A stretch of DNA of 64,000 nt from Buxus sempervirens (GCA_947561395.2 OX387186.1:5920835-5984834), one strand, 5' to 3'. Shown: positions 1 through 11,820, counted from the first letter of the stretch. Translations and numbers: made by a program. Notes: generated by a model from the letters alone, not told the origin.

Positions 1-832
1 CTAAGTTGGTAGATCATCTCCGAAGCTTAGATGAAAATGATAATGAGGTATAAGAGGGTTTCTTAGAATATATGCTTATTGGGGTCTAACCTTCTTCCTT
101 CGCATGATTTGCCTCACTATTGTGTGGTTCCTGCATTCAGTTGGATATAGATCTTGTGCTTATTTCTTTGGATGGACAAAGTCTACCCAGTTTGAAGCGG
201 CCTTACCTTTGCTGCCATCCAACTCTGTCAATTAGACATCTATGCCAAGTGAAAATCCTCTTGATAACCTTCCAATTTATTTCAATTTTCTTTGTAAAAT
301 TTCGAAAGCTTCACTGATTTACAATCAAAGATATTGCTGGTGATGTATGCATTTTATACAGTACATTGCCATCCAGATTCAGATGCCAGTTGAAGAAGTT
401 GAGGTACTGGTTGTCAAAGAGCCCCGCCATAAAACTGCTGAACAATGTGGATCTGCCCTTGATCCTGCAACCTCCATAGATGATCCGGTTTCAATGCCCC
501 TTCTGTTTGACACTTGCAAAGATGAGCTGCAAATTTTGGAAGAACAAGAAACTCTAGCAGGGATTCAATCTAATTATGCATCCAGACAAGGCCATCTGGT
601 GAGGTTTCCCTTTCAAAAATCTGTATATATAATTTTTGTTACATATGCTTTCATCTATCCATTTTGCCTGTCTTCAATATAATGTACATGACATTGAAAA
701 TTGTTCCATTGTTTTTCATCTGTCCATTTTATGTCCTTAGAACTATGCACATAAGCCAGTTCATGTGTTTTCCATCCACCTCTTTTTTCCTGTCTCTAGA
801 TTCTGGTGTATCGGCAGAAGGCGAAAAGTTAG
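1..832 (+). CDS. Polycomb RING1-like protein, C-terminal RAWUL part (5' end outside window)
   Basis: Partial gene; only the last four exons are in the window: 3-47, 141-248, 362-598 and 800-832 (stop 830-832). All introns are phase 0 with GT-AG borders, and the joined reading is 140 residues. The protein reads KLVDHLRSLDENDNE, then LVLISLDGQSLPSLKRPYL, CCHPTLSIRHLCQ and VEEVEVLVVKEP, and ends HLILVYRQKAKS. This order matches my recollection of the C-terminal RAWUL (ubiquitin-like) domain of plant RING1A/RING1B. Those proteins are nuclear PRC1 E3 ligases for histone H2A, and RAWUL binds partner PRC1 subunits. The catalytic RING finger would lie upstream and cannot be checked here. Another RAWUL protein, such as a DRIP or BMI1 relative, is the main alternative. 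Confidence 0.72.
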
Positions 833-2695
833 GAAGTTCATGACAAACTGTTCTTGATCTGGCTGGCTGGCTGATTTAACTTTAACTAGCTGGCTCTTGG
901 AATTTCAATGGAGAGCAAGCTATCACGTTGTGTGTTTTGGAGGAAAATGTAAATAGGTGGGGAAAAAAAAGGGGACCATGCAAAACCTACTCAACATCTT
1001 GAGAGTTTTCAGGGTTGAGAAGAATCTGGTAACAGCTGGAGAAGCAAAAATATTTCTATCTCAAGAAAGTGAGTAATATAACTGTTTATACTTTTCACTC
1101 TCACTTTCTGTGCTCCATCCTTGTGAGTTCAAAACTGGAAGCCTCTTTGCCTGTCTATATAAATCCTGTTACACTTGCAAAGGTGCGGCGAAATCATATG
1201 TTTAACGAAGAACAGATTGAAATGCCACAAATTTGGTTGAATGAAAAGAACTTGAAATGCCTTATGGACTCTTCTTCTTGCAGTTGCAGATGCCTTTGAA
1301 GTTTCAAGGTCTCCTTATTTACCACATAACAATCCGTCAACCCATTTTCATCTCTTTCATTCTAGTTTGGTTTTGGAAGCTCATTTTTATGTCCCATGAA
1401 GATAATTATTGGTGTAGGATGAGTTTCGAGGCTTCTGTGGTCATTAAACAGTGTTTTCTGAATCAGGGGTATTTTGGTAATTTTTTCACGTTATCAGAAT
1501 TGACTGAAAATTGGTAGTATGATTGAAAACGGCTCAAAAAGTCGGACTTGTGGCCTAGATATAAGGTCTCGGGATTTTAGCCAAATTCTATCGTTTAGAC
1601 CTTTAAATAGGTAAATTTGTTATTTTAAAAAAGAATTGACTGCTTTCGTTTAGAGTCAAGGAAAATCCGTTTTTAAGTCATTCTTTTGAGAAATTTCTTA
1701 TTTTTAGTTATATTTTACAAATTTGAGTATTTCGGTTTTTTTTTCTATTTTTAGTAAGTTTCGGGTTCTCTCTTTTTAGGGTTTTCTTGTAACGCCTGTA
1801 TAAAGGCTTTTTGGGAATTCGTTTTCTTTTAATGAAAAATTTTATTTGAAATCCATAAATTATTGTGTTCTTGAGTTTGAGTTTTTTCATCTTTTAGAAC
1901 AATATCTAGACTAATTTGTCTATTAAAATGATATCTATTAAAACGATATCTGATATTTTCTTTTTACCTTCGTCGCTTCAATTATCTCATAAAAACCCAA
2001 CCAAAGATAAGGAAAGCAAACCGAAAATTCAACGCTACAAACCGGTTACGGGATGTACACAGACATCAGAAACCATTTTGAGTGCTCAATGATTCGGTTT
2101 TGCCTCACATCAGTCTTTAAAGTACAAACTGAAATCAAAGTGACCATCCATGGATTTGCATATTTACTGCCCGTAAATTACACCATTTATAAGTGTTGGG
2201 GTAGGTTTGTTTTTCTTTCTCCTTACAACCTTTTAGGGCTTGTAGTTTTTCCCTTCTAATCAGTCATCATCTGCTGGACTGCTTTAATGGGATTTCGCAA
2301 TTCTCATCATACTCTGATGGGTTCTCATCCAAATCTATATCCAGGATTGGAGGCCGAGCCATCTGTAATGGATCTCAAAGCCATGTTTATCAAAATTTCA
2401 AAAATGAAGGAGCAGATTCACTTGCTTGCCAAACAAAGATATATACATTAATTACCATAAAGGTAGTGGTGCATCACACACATCAAACACTTCAAACACT
2501 TCAGACGTACCACCTACACACACCATAGCCATACTCATTTACTCGCTCGTTCTTAAGAGAAACACCCAGACAACCGAACTGACTCTAAACTCTTAAAGCA
2601 CGCGCAACACCAGAAAAGGAAAGTTATTATTATTATGTACATGAACTCATGAACCATCAGCAACGTCTCCCTCCCCCTCCATCGTCAAAAAAGAA
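833..2695. other. Intergenic DNA / 3' flanks, no gene seen
   Basis: This stretch holds the 3' UTR of the RING1-like gene and the 3' flank of the DRM1-type gene, so the two genes converge here. Only short unrelated open frames are present. None has a recognisable domain and none can be extended by credible splice sites. The AT-rich part at about 1550-2000 has no repeat structure that I could identify. Confidence 0.6.
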
Positions 2696-3263
2696 TCAAC
2701 GATGCTTGCTCCGAGTTTCCCCGCTGTAGAGCCTGTAAATAAATGGAAGAAAGAGTAATTAAGCGAAACCCAGAGCAACCAAGAAATGAAAAGCTTAAGA
2801 TAACGCTTTAAGATGACTGTGAAATCTAGAGTAGAAGAAACAAACGCACCAGTCGTAAACGGTGGGAGAGTTGGGGTGGGGCTTGTCAAAGACCTCATTA
2901 CCGATGCTCCTGGTGGCAAGGTTGCTGCCCGGGTGGAACACGCTCCTCCACACGTTGTCCTTCCGGGGCTTCCCCGATGGAGTCGTCGGCGTCGATGGGG
3001 TCGTCGGAGTCGTTGGGCTCGCCGGCATCGACATGGATCTCTGGAACTGGCTTCCCTCTCCTCCATCTACTACCAAAACCACCATACAAGTATAACCAAA
3101 GTTAGTATGCAAACTTATTCACATGAAAGAAAAGAAAACGAAAGAAACAACAACCACCTTTGATTTTTAACGGCTTGGGGTTGAGTTTCCTGAGCTTCCC
3201 AAGGCCCCGATCAGGCTGAGGTCCAGCCACCACATCGTCCCAAAGCTTCTCGAGCAAAACCAT
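2696..3263 (-). CDS. DRM1: Dormancy-associated / auxin-repressed protein (DRM1/ARP family)
   Basis: Complete three-exon gene: 3158-3263, 2850-3066 and 2696-2732 (phases 1 and 2, all GT-AG), giving 119 residues, the usual family size. The start at 3263 gives [20 protein letters not shown], the hallmark N-terminus. A Ser/Thr/Pro-rich stretch follows ([17 protein letters not shown]), then the second block [20 protein letters not shown], the block [12 protein letters not shown] and the tail [11 protein letters not shown]. These are the conserved blocks of plant DRM1/ARP proteins. They are small, probably disordered proteins whose transcripts rise in dormant buds and sugar-starved tissue and fall with auxin. 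Their biochemical function is unknown. No lesion is seen. DRM1 versus DRM2/ARP paralogue cannot be settled from the window. Confidence 0.95.
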
Positions 3264-3597
3264 GGCGTCTCTCTCGGTTTGCTCACAACTCCACTTGTGT
3301 GAAGTAAATACAGAAGGTTTGGTGCTTGGAATAATAAAGAAATTCAATTAGGGATAGGATTCCTTATTATAGGAAATAAAATAAAAGGAAAACCGGATTA
3401 AAATAATGGAGGCAAGGACGTGGAGGATAAGGATGAGGTATGACAGGTGGGTCCCATGTAGGAAATATCTCGCGAGTAGCTGAGGGGTTGCTTTACAAGT
3501 GTCGTCTTGCGATTTCCCTATCTTGACTTTGTCCGTCAGTTCTGCCTCGCAATCAATCCCAATCCCGATCATTGTTGAACGGTGGGCCCCGTTTATT

Positions 3598-3612
3598 TGA
3601 AAACTATATAAT
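3598..3612 (-). promoter_or_regulatory. Possible TATA box of the DRM1-type gene
   Basis: On the minus strand this reads CATTATATAGTT, about 340 bases upstream of the ATG at 3263. It is the best TATA-like match in the AT-rich flank. The position would imply a 5' UTR of roughly 300 bases. This is a motif match only, without transcript evidence. Confidence 0.25.
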
Positions 3613-4047
3613 GTTACCAATAATTTCCCCTATCTTAAAGCAATCCGTGAATCCATTTTGCAAGAACCATCTCACGGTGACCATGCCACGGCCTAACAAA
3701 ACATTGGACAATGAATGAATTCAAAAAAATGTGTTAGAGTTAGACGGAATCTACGGGAAAACAAAAGAAAATTAACTTTACAGTGACATTTTTGAGTTTG
3801 TTTCACAGGAAATTATAGGAAAAGATTCTTTAATTTTCATTTCGTTTTCCATCTAATCAAACATGGTCTATTTGAAGCTTTCTAGGCCAACTTGGTTGGG
3901 TTATATAGAAAAGAAGAAATCGTATCTTGTTTCATGGAGATATACCAAAGGTGATGGAGACATCAAAAGAACTTAAACAACTACAGCAAGACTCCCTTTT
4001 CTCAAGAAACTTGGTCAAAGAATTTCAAACAACAGCCAACCAAGAGA
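3613..4047. other. Intergenic DNA, nothing recognised
   Basis: AT-rich sequence between the DRM1-type promoter and a LINE remnant. I saw no coding frame, repeat border or RNA gene. Confidence 0.5.
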
Positions 4048-4498
4048 AGTTTGCTTGAATCACCCCGTTTCCTCTTCTTAAAGTCAATTTTGATGGGGCT
4101 TACAGAAGATCAAAACAACGTACATCAATTGGTGGAGTTATCAGAGATTTTGAAGGACATTTTGTTGCTAGTTTTGCTTTTGAGTGTATTGAACATTCCG
4201 CCATCCATGCTGAAGCATTTGCTGCACTAGAGGCTGTTAAACTTGCATCAGCTATCAACTGCTCACAAATTATCCTCGAAGGAGACTCGCTTACGTTAAT
4301 CCAGGTGCTACAGAGACCAGATGTGAATGTTCCTTGGAGGTTATTGGGCATCATTTCTCAGATCAGGACCATATGTGCTTAATTTGATAGGATCTGTTTT
4401 TCTCACATATTGAGAGAGGGCAATCAAGTTGCTGACTTCTTAGCAAATTATGCATTAGATTCCTTGTCTTGTATTTGGTTAAGATCCCTCTCCCCCCA
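4048..4498 (+). pseudogene. LINE-derived RNase H domain remnant
   Basis: A reading frame from about 4071 gives LLKVNFDGAYRRS, GGVIRDFEGHFVASFAFE, HAEAFAALEAVKLAS, IILEGDSLTLIQ, then a TAA at about 4380. It continues in the same frame with ILREGNQVADFLANYALDS. This is the plant RVT_3/RNase H fold found at the 3' end of L1-type LINEs. The four acidic residues are all recognisable (DG, HAEAFAALEA, EGDS, ADFLA). A single in-frame stop and the lack of upstream reverse transcriptase make it a truncated dead copy. A domesticated RNase H-like gene is unlikely because of the internal stop. Confidence 0.75.
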
Positions 4499-5055
4499 AT
4501 GCATTTCCACTCTTCTAATGGACGATGCCAAGGGATGTATTAATACACCGTATATGCATACACCAATCATTTACTTCGTTATAGAACGCGACTTCTAGAG
4601 GGTTACATGAACTGATAACTCAAGTGGCTTGAAATATATTAATTAGTTGAAGATAAGCTATTAAGCATTATCTCTTTGATTTGGTGAGGGTAGGTTTTAA
4701 ATCTAAAGGTCGAATATAAACAGGATTTAATTTGTCCTAAGTGACACCAAGTTTAAGTTTATGGATCCCTCGGTGAGAAAGGTAAAATTTCACTTTTGGA
4801 AAAGATTGGGCAAAAGGTAGAATTGAAACCAAATGTTTGTCATTTTGGGTACAACAGAAGAGCCTCAAATACAATACAAAGAATCAATATGGCGGTCTAT
4901 TACAAGGTAAAAGGAGCTTGAAACCATTAGACAAGGACCCACCACGCATAATTAAGAACCCCACCTATAACTCTCGTGAGGCATCTTTTGTCACTTTAGC
5001 TGCAAGTTGGTGATTAAAGGCTTAACCCTTTGCTTTTCAAAATTATTAAATCTTT
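4499..5055. other. Intergenic DNA, nothing recognised
   Basis: AT-rich flank after the RNase H remnant. No poly(A) end of the LINE or target duplication could be picked out. Confidence 0.4.
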
Positions 5056-5158
5056 CTAGTTCTGGCACGTGTAATGCTGCACGCCGTAAACCACACCATA
5101 CTAAAAGCATGTTGGAGAGTGGCAGGGAGACCATATCACCTGGACCCTCTCGCTATAA

Positions 5159-5245
5159 GATCTGCTGGTCCAACGGCAATGCATGTATCTACGTCAGCTT
5201 TACATACCTATGTGGACACATGCATTGCCGTTAGACTAGCAGATC
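5159..5245. repeat. Fold-back inverted repeat (28-bp arms, 26/28 identical)
   Basis: Arms 5159-5186 and 5218-5245 are reverse complements apart from two mismatches. Partial complementarity continues into the 31-base spacer, so the transcript of either strand would fold into one long imperfect hairpin. The motif GCAGAT/ATCTGC recurs just beyond at 5241-5245 and 5273-5278. This could be a small MITE or fold-back element. No clear target duplication was found. Confidence 0.7.
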
Positions 5246-5410
5246 TTCCAGCCTACGGCTCCAGCAGATTTCAAGTCGTGCACGTAATACATTATATATA
5301 GTATGTATAGATAAAAGGAAAATAGTTTGGCACACTTCCCAAGGGGGCATCTTGCCTTGTGTATAGATAATGTAAAGCAAGGTATATCTATAGATTCTAT
5401 ACAACATTAT
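5236..5410. mobile_element. Helitron-like termini (fragment)
   Basis: On the minus strand a TCTATACACAAGG start at 5368 is followed by a GGGAAGTGTGCCAAAC block, as at the 5' end of the Helitron at 20420-21022. A possible 3' end CTAG (5236-5239), followed by T, lies about 10 bases after a short AGCC/GGCT stem. A plus-strand TCTATACAACATTATAAAG start lies at about 5396. The stem is weak and the implied element is very short, so exact borders are unsure. Confidence 0.35.
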
Positions 5411-6103
5411 AAAGTAAAGGCGATACATTTTTACCCAGAATTTATTTTAAAGACTTTGACATTCCTTAAAATTGGAGTATTTTAGTAGAAACCCACCCAC
5501 CCCCCCCTTTTTTTGTTAATAAGGGTACTTGAACCATGAAGATGTAGGATAACATAGTAAGGGTGTGTTGTCAAAAGAGCTCTTGAGAGATTGGGAGACA
5601 TCATTATATGGGCATCAAAGAAAAATTCTGGAAATTCTATTAAGCAAGTGATTCTCAAACTGTCATCGTTTGCTACTACAGAGTACAGACCACTTATGGG
5701 TAGAGAGAAATAAGTCTAAATTCTTTAGAAACAGCTACCATCTAGAGCAAGAGATTCATATGTACATCATAAAATACGTAAGGACGACGTATAAAAAGGG
5801 AACTTGCTTTTGATGTAACGTTTGTAGTTTCTCACTTAATCAGTTTGCCTCTTGTACATTTAAGAGGTCAGAAGTGTTCCAATCTAACATTAATGTTCCT
5901 TATTTGATGAGGTTGCACTGGTACCATCAAAATTTTGTTGCCACAATGAATCTGAACTTTTACTAGCAGTTGAGAAGCATAAGACACAAACAAGCCTCTA
6001 AAGGAATGCAATAAAAGGAACCAATGGTCAAAGGTTACAACTCAGATCAGCAGGACAACTTTTTTATTTTTCATTTTTTTCCTACGAGAGATGAGGTGAA
6101 GTA
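5411..6103. other. 3' flank and probable 3' UTR of the PP2C gene
   Basis: No coding frame is seen. The PP2C stop codon is at 6104-6106 on the minus strand, so the right-hand part should be its 3' UTR. A C-run next to a T-run lies at about 5500-5515. Confidence 0.5.
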
Positions 6104-9100
6104 TTAATGGAACCTTACAACGATGCAGGAGATGTCATCACTGCTTTTCCTAGCAAGGGCTTCCTCAGTCAGGTGCTTTGCTGCCGACTTAGCATCCTTT
6201 ATGTGTTTGATAGAGTCCACTGCTTCTTGGTTTGACATCACCTGGCAATACATTGAGAAAGAATCAATTACATTTCAGTCTCATTCAATCATGATAGAGG
6301 AAGACAAGAAACAAGAGAAAAAAGGAGAAAATATCATTGGTATTGGCAGGCCTAACAAATTTTTTAGAAAAAGATCTGTCAAAGCAGGGTTTCACAAGAG
6401 GTAAATTGAAAACAATTTGGCATTTCAAAGTGGCTGCGGTCGGTTTAAAACCCAGGTTTCCAAGCTAGCAACCTAAAGTTTTTACCATCACAACAAGTGC
6501 ATTTCCTACATTTCTTGAAATGGTTTCTAAGTACCAAAACCATCAAGACCAACCTTCCATAGCCCATCACTTGCCAAGATGAGACAATCTGTATCTTCAT
6601 CGATCATATCATCTGCCACATATGGTTCTGAGCTGAGGTGCTCCTTCAAACTCTTATCGCCGAATGCCCTTGCCACTGCCAGCTGTCCATCAACACGTGG
6701 GACGTCCCCTGAAAATGTTTCAAAATGAAACACAAAATTATGAAACTATGGTACAAAGATGGGCCAGATAACATTCCATTTTGTAACTAACACAATGTTA
6801 TTAGTTTTTGTCAGAAACTAAAAAGGAGCTCATATAGTATTAATGTAATATTTCAGTTCCAGAACTTCACAAGTCTAATTATCTTTGATTCCTCAGAATG
6901 AGGGTTTCATTTTTTTTATTTTGTTACTAGGTACCATTCTGATCTTGCATTTCAGCAAAATGGATTACCAGGGATGTTTGACACAAAACCACCTCTGCCC
7001 TCAATGGTCATCCGTTCCTTGCTTGGCTCATGATCAACTGATAGCTGTTTGGCCACACCATTTCTGGATATAACAGCCCGAGAGTCTCCAACATTTGCTA
7101 CTACCAGCTTTTGACAATTGATCAAGATTGCAGTGACTGCAGTTGAGCCTCCTTTTCCCAAATCAGCTGCTTTCTCCAGTATCTTATCATCAGTAACACA
7201 GTATGCTCTCATGATTGCACTCTCTGTATTGGTCCAGAAATCGGGCTGCTTTCAGCAAGACTCATTAGTAACATCTTTCCACTTTAAATATTAGCTAGGA
7301 ATACCGAAATGTAAAAAGGAAAATAAGGTAACAAAAGAATCCAATTAACTGATTCAAAAGATATACCTAAGAACCACAAATAACACCACATTAAAAAATG
7401 AAAATAATGTGCACAACCTCATTCAAAATGTTGTCAAACAGATGAGAACGCAAGTAATCTGCAACATCATGTCCCAGATGGCCATCAAATATTGCGAATA
7501 ACCCCAACTCATTGCCATCTACTTGTTTGAACTGTGCAACAGTATAGTCTTCCATGTCATGAGCTGATTTTCCCTTTACCAAGTGAAAGCCATGCGTGAC
7601 ATGCTTTGACATCTTGCTCCTGCCTTTTCCTGTGTCAGATGAAGAGGAACTAAGCCCAGCTTTTTCCTACAAGCAATGAATGTTAGTAATTCCCATCATA
7701 GACGAATCTAAAGAATATTTAGATGCAAAATAATCAAAATTTAAGGCTTAATAAATGGGCAAACCCCAAGTTAAAACATAATCAACATCATCAAGATATT
7801 TATTATTAGGGAGAAAAAATCACTGCAAAATATAACCATAATAGAAGGTAAACCTCTCAAAATCAGGGATATGCATGCGTGCCTATAAGAGTGAGATGTT
7901 CCTGAGTGTGTGAGAGAGAGAGGGAGAGAGAGAGGGAGAGAGAGTTCACACAAAATCTAATTACGAGGCAATAAGTATTTCACCATAGAGCATCTCAGAG
8001 CCCATGATTTCCTTAATACATTATTTCGAGGTGGACCTAACGGAAATCTTACCAGAGACTCTGCTTCAGAAATCATATGGATTTTGCTGGACACAACTTG
8101 CTCAGAAACATATGCATTTTGCCACTAGCAACTTGGATCATGGAAATGTATAGCTCAATTTCACAATCTCATTTCAACCAGTCATCAGGTTTATAGAATT
8201 TTACATGATAGGGTGGATTAAAACTCCATGCGCCATGATTCACATGAAGCAATAGAGTCAACTTCCTCAGCAAAGTTAAAGGAAGGCATAAATATTGTAC
8301 GAATAGGCATTCTCGTTTGGGTAATATTAAAAACGATTTCCAGACATAACTTCACGTGTTTAAAGCATCCTGTTAATCACATTACTTCGGATTTATTTTT
8401 CTGGCACATATGAAGCCTGTGTGCCTACTAATATTGACCCACACAAGGTTTAAAGGAGGAAGAAAGATAAAAGGGAGATGGAGGAGGAGGGAGAGAGGGA
8501 GGGGGCTCTGTGTCGTTTGTTGTGGGTAGGATCAGGGAAGAGAAGAGTTTAACAGAAAATTTTTTGATGAGTAATGTGGCAAATTTTATTGACAGAAAAG
8601 GAGGAAACAGAAAATACAAAAAACACCCTTGAGGGATGGGTAAAAACAGCACCTACCACAAAAACAGATGGAGAAACAAAAGATAAGAGACAGAGGGACT
8701 AAAAAACAGAAACAGAAAATGCAGACAGTCAAAAACAGCAAACCAGGAAAACAAACTATAAAGAATAAGCGATTGCTGTCCAATCCCGAAGTCAAGGCCT
8801 GAAATCATACCTAACAGAGACCCAGAATAGCATCAAGAATCCTCAGCATGGACAACTACCCCTTCAAAAATGAGTTGATACTGGGTTGCCATATAGCCCA
8901 TACGGTAGCAAAAAGCTGCATGATACATCAACTTTCCTTTCTTGGTTAAGAAAGGAAACTGCCATTGTTTAACTACGTCATGTAAGCAACTTGTTGGGAC
9001 CCAATTCAGGCATATCAAACCTAATCAGGAGGACCACAAAGAATATACAATTTCGCAATGCACCAGCAAATCATCTACAGATCCCCACCTTGAAGACATA

Positions 9101-11217
9101 GTACACATCCATTAGGAGAAATAGTATGAGATCTCTTGTGCCTTTGGAGATTATTCTGTGTGTTAATATCATTATAAAGAGCAGTCCAACAGAAGACCTT
9201 ATCTCTAGGTGGGTTTAGGGCTGTAAACGGGTCGAATATGGTACGGATTTGCTAAGATCCGAATTCGATCCGATAAGAAAATCCGATATCCGAATTCGAC
9301 CCGATTATCCGACGGATCTTTTGTATCTAATACCGAATTCGATCCGAATTCGAATCCGACCGATTATCTGATATCCGAATCCGATTACATTATATATGGA
9401 AAAAGATTAAGATATTATAAACCTTAAGTTAGTGGATTAAATAAGGATGTATTAATTTAAATTTGTCTTATATTATGATTTTAAATCAATAAATATTATA
9501 TGAAACCTTCATTCCTTCTATACTTATATATAAAAAGACCTAAAAAAACATAACATATATACAAAATAAACGGTCGGATCTTTATCGGGTCGAATATGTG
9601 CAATACCATATTCGAATCCGAATATAATCGGATTCGGATAATCGGATCTTATTCGGGTAATCGGATCTAGAGCTAAGATCCATATTCGGATAATCGGGTC
9701 GAATTCGGATCTTTATCCGACCCATTGACAGCCCTAGGTGGGTTAGGAGCATGCCAAAGGTAGGAAGTGGGAAAGGGTGGTTGCACGCTCCTAAGGGGGA
9801 GCACATAAATGCTGGAAAAAATGACCTCAATGAGAAGGAGGGATTAGAAGAAAGAGTCCAAAAACGGATATCCGGATGAGAGAGATCAAGAAAGATGTTT
9901 TGAAGATGCTCCAATAAGGACCCTAACTCTAATTGTTCCAATGGCTTGAGATCCCACTGAAACTCAAGGTGCCAACTCAAACCCGTTACATCTCAATAGA
10001 GGATTTAAAAAACGAAAGGCTCCAAAAGCAGCCAAACACATAAACGTTTTGGGAAATGGAATAATAAGGAGAGTCCCCCCACCAACGGTCGTCCCAAAAT
10101 CTAATAGAGGTACCGGACTGGATTTTTAATTTTACCAAGGGAAGGAAGGAATCAGGTCAGATATAGCTTTCCGTGCCGTGGGCTAGCACCATGCAGCTTG
10201 ACCACTGGATTAGCCTCTTGCCCATTTTTTTCATCATCATCACAAGCCAGTTCCCACCAAAGTGGGGTCAACGACACAAATCTTGTCCTTCCATCTTACT
10301 CTATCAAAAATCATATCTTCAGTTAGGTCTTCTTCTTAATCTACTCCCGCCCATTTCTATATGTGCCATATTTGCTCACAATGATTTTGTATCACAAAAA
10401 TCCCTTTTTCTTCACCAAACCGGCTAAACCGATGAAAATAGACATTAGGGATAGGAAAGGAATCATCACCAGACTGGGTCGAGCCCAACCGGCCGGTACA
10501 AGAGGGGTGTGCACATTGCCCATATTTATTACCAAAGGTTTTGCATAATATGAATACAGTTCTTTTTCACCTTAGTTTTTTTCAGACCCACTATTGCAAT
10601 ATCATAGATCTTGTAAATCCATAACAAATTTTAATATTAACAAGTCTGGTGCAAATTTCATGACGGATCAGTTTTAAAAGTGCGATTGGATACAGATCCG
10701 ACATTTAGATTGGAGCTGAAACTAGTAAAATAGCCGTCTTCCATTTCTTTCTGCAGGTTCATGTGACAATGGACCCTTGGACAAAGTTTTTGGGGGTGCC
10801 CTAACATACAGAGTTTAGGAAAAAGAAGAACAGAGGTAGCCCTTTTGGGGAAGATAGTAGCAACAATTCTGGTAGATGGAACCCAACTCAAAAATTCAAA
10901 TTCCTTGATTCGGATTACTCATTAAGGAACCATGGATGGTCGATCATTAGTGGCATTTGCTTATCTCCTTCCAGTGATGATACGTTCGTAATTATTATTG
11001 ATAAATATGAAGTAGATTTAAAGATATCAGAACCAAATCCAAAAGAAATAAGAAAATCAGCCGCTTGATTGAGAGAAATTAATAGAGATACAGATCAAAT
11101 GGCCAAATAACAACAGTACGTGAATCAGATCTGCAGTTGACCAAAGAACAAAAACAAAAGAAATGCAAGGCGGGGTTCGCTTACCTTGATCTTGTGGAGG
11201 ATTTCTTTTCCGGTCAT
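6104..11217 (-). CDS. Protein phosphatase 2C, clade-F type
   Basis: Complete five-exon gene: 11185-11217, 7418-7666, 6969-7245, 6554-6708 and 6104-6241, 283 residues, the normal size for plant clade-F PP2Cs. The first exon encodes only MTGKEILHKIK. Conserved motifs in order are HGFHLVKGKSAHDMEDY, FAIFDGHLGHDVADYL, GGSTAVTAILI, VVANVGDSRAV, GGFVSNIPGDVPRVDGQLAV, ARAFGDKSLK, CLILASDGLWKVMSNQEAVD and SSDDISCIVVRF. The Mg/Mn-binding aspartates and the ED pair are all present, so the enzyme should be an active Ser/Thr phosphatase. It lacks the extra N-terminal domain of clade-A (ABI1-type) enzymes. Clade-F members act in cytosol and nucleus in stress and defence signalling; the substrate cannot be inferred. 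Intron 1 (7667-11184) has grown by LINE and hAT insertion. Confidence 0.96.
7667..8557. other. PP2C intron 1, proximal part
   Basis: Non-coding intron sequence with a GA-rich microsatellite at about 7911-7943. No other feature recognised. Confidence 0.6.
7911..7943. repeat. GA-type microsatellite
   Basis: Interrupted AG/GGGAG repeat of about 33 bases inside PP2C intron 1. It is likely to be length-variable. Confidence 0.8.
8558..10135 (-). mobile_element. L1-type LINE 3' fragment, split by a hAT MITE
   Basis: Minus-strand LINE in two pieces, 10135-9745 and 9215-8558. It reads from the RT C-terminal region (RFWDDRWWGDSP in a shifted frame; WHLEFQWDLKPLEQLELGSL; FWTLSSNPSFSLRSFF) into the zinc-knuckle segment (TQNNLQRHKRSHTISPNGC, VLCLQGG) and a last block (KQWQFPFLTKKGKLMYHA). 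It ends with CTCATC and a poly(A) run at 8558-8565. The same family occurs at 51900-54452. Stops and frameshifts are frequent. A hAT MITE with an 8-bp duplication separates the halves, so the LINE arrived first. Confidence 0.8.
9216..9736. mobile_element. hAT-superfamily MITE with 8-bp target duplication
   Basis: 521-bp element starting TAGGGCTGTAAACGGGTCG and ending in the near-complement CGACCCATTGACAGCCCTA. It is flanked by a perfect 8-bp duplication GGTGGGTT (9208-9215 and 9737-9744). Subterminal regions are packed with CGGAT/ATTCGGAT/GATCCGAAT words, the core is AT-rich, and there is no coding capacity. Terminal repeats plus 8-bp duplication identify hAT. It sits inside the antisense LINE in PP2C intron 1. 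Confidence 0.93.
10136..11184. other. PP2C intron 1, distal part
   Basis: Intron sequence between the LINE and exon 1. I saw no further element with clear borders. Short open frames here have no recognisable domain. Confidence 0.5.
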
Positions 11218-11820
11218 GACTGCTTGCGTGAAGATGATCTTCTAATAAATAAAATGGAAGGCGGCGAGAGAGAGAGAGAGAGGCCAAACAGACCGGTTGA
11301 AACAGGGGTCTGAGAAAGGAGGGAGCGAGGGAGAGAAGAGCAAGACAGGTGCTCGTATACGACGAGGTAAACCTGCGACACGTAAAAGCACCCGCTTCTA
11401 CCTCTGCGTTTGCATATATCGCGACTAAGCAATCGTTGAATACGGGCAGCACGTGTCAAGGAATGAAGACGTCAGAGGTGGGCCATATTAGAACCGATTC
11501 GGATTGCTGGGGTTAGCCGGTTTAGTGGGGTTTTTTTTTTTTTTCCATTTTTACAAAAAAAATGTCAAGAATTTTTTCTCATATTACTAAAATTCTGGTA
11601 AATCAGTATCAGTAATATTTAAAAATAGATATTCCAAATATTTTTCTACTGAAATTATGAAAATGAAGAAAATTACACAGCCCTTTGCCTGTTTTCAGCA
11701 AATGGGTCGAGCTTTGCCTCAATAAAAAGGTTTGGGCCGTGAGTGGGTAAGGCCCTAATAAGAGCTATCCCATCTTTTCCAAAAATGGTTAGCAGGACAT
11801 AACTGCCGAAAACGAGCGTT
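11218..11820. promoter_or_regulatory. 5' UTR and promoter region of the PP2C gene
   Basis: Upstream of the PP2C ATG (11217) the coding strand is pyrimidine-rich, with a CT microsatellite at about 11264-11282, as is common in plant 5' UTRs. No TATA box stands out. A T-run lies at about 11529-11544. Confidence 0.4.

Noticed and set aside
2647-3066. Minus-strand 139-codon frame in the DRM1 region
   Set aside because: It is in the wrong frame relative to DRM1 and runs through an intron; the spliced DRM1 model explains the locus.
2813-3163. Plus-strand open frame of 116 codons across the DRM1 region
   Set aside because: It is the complement of the well-supported DRM1 exons and has low-complexity Arg-rich translation.
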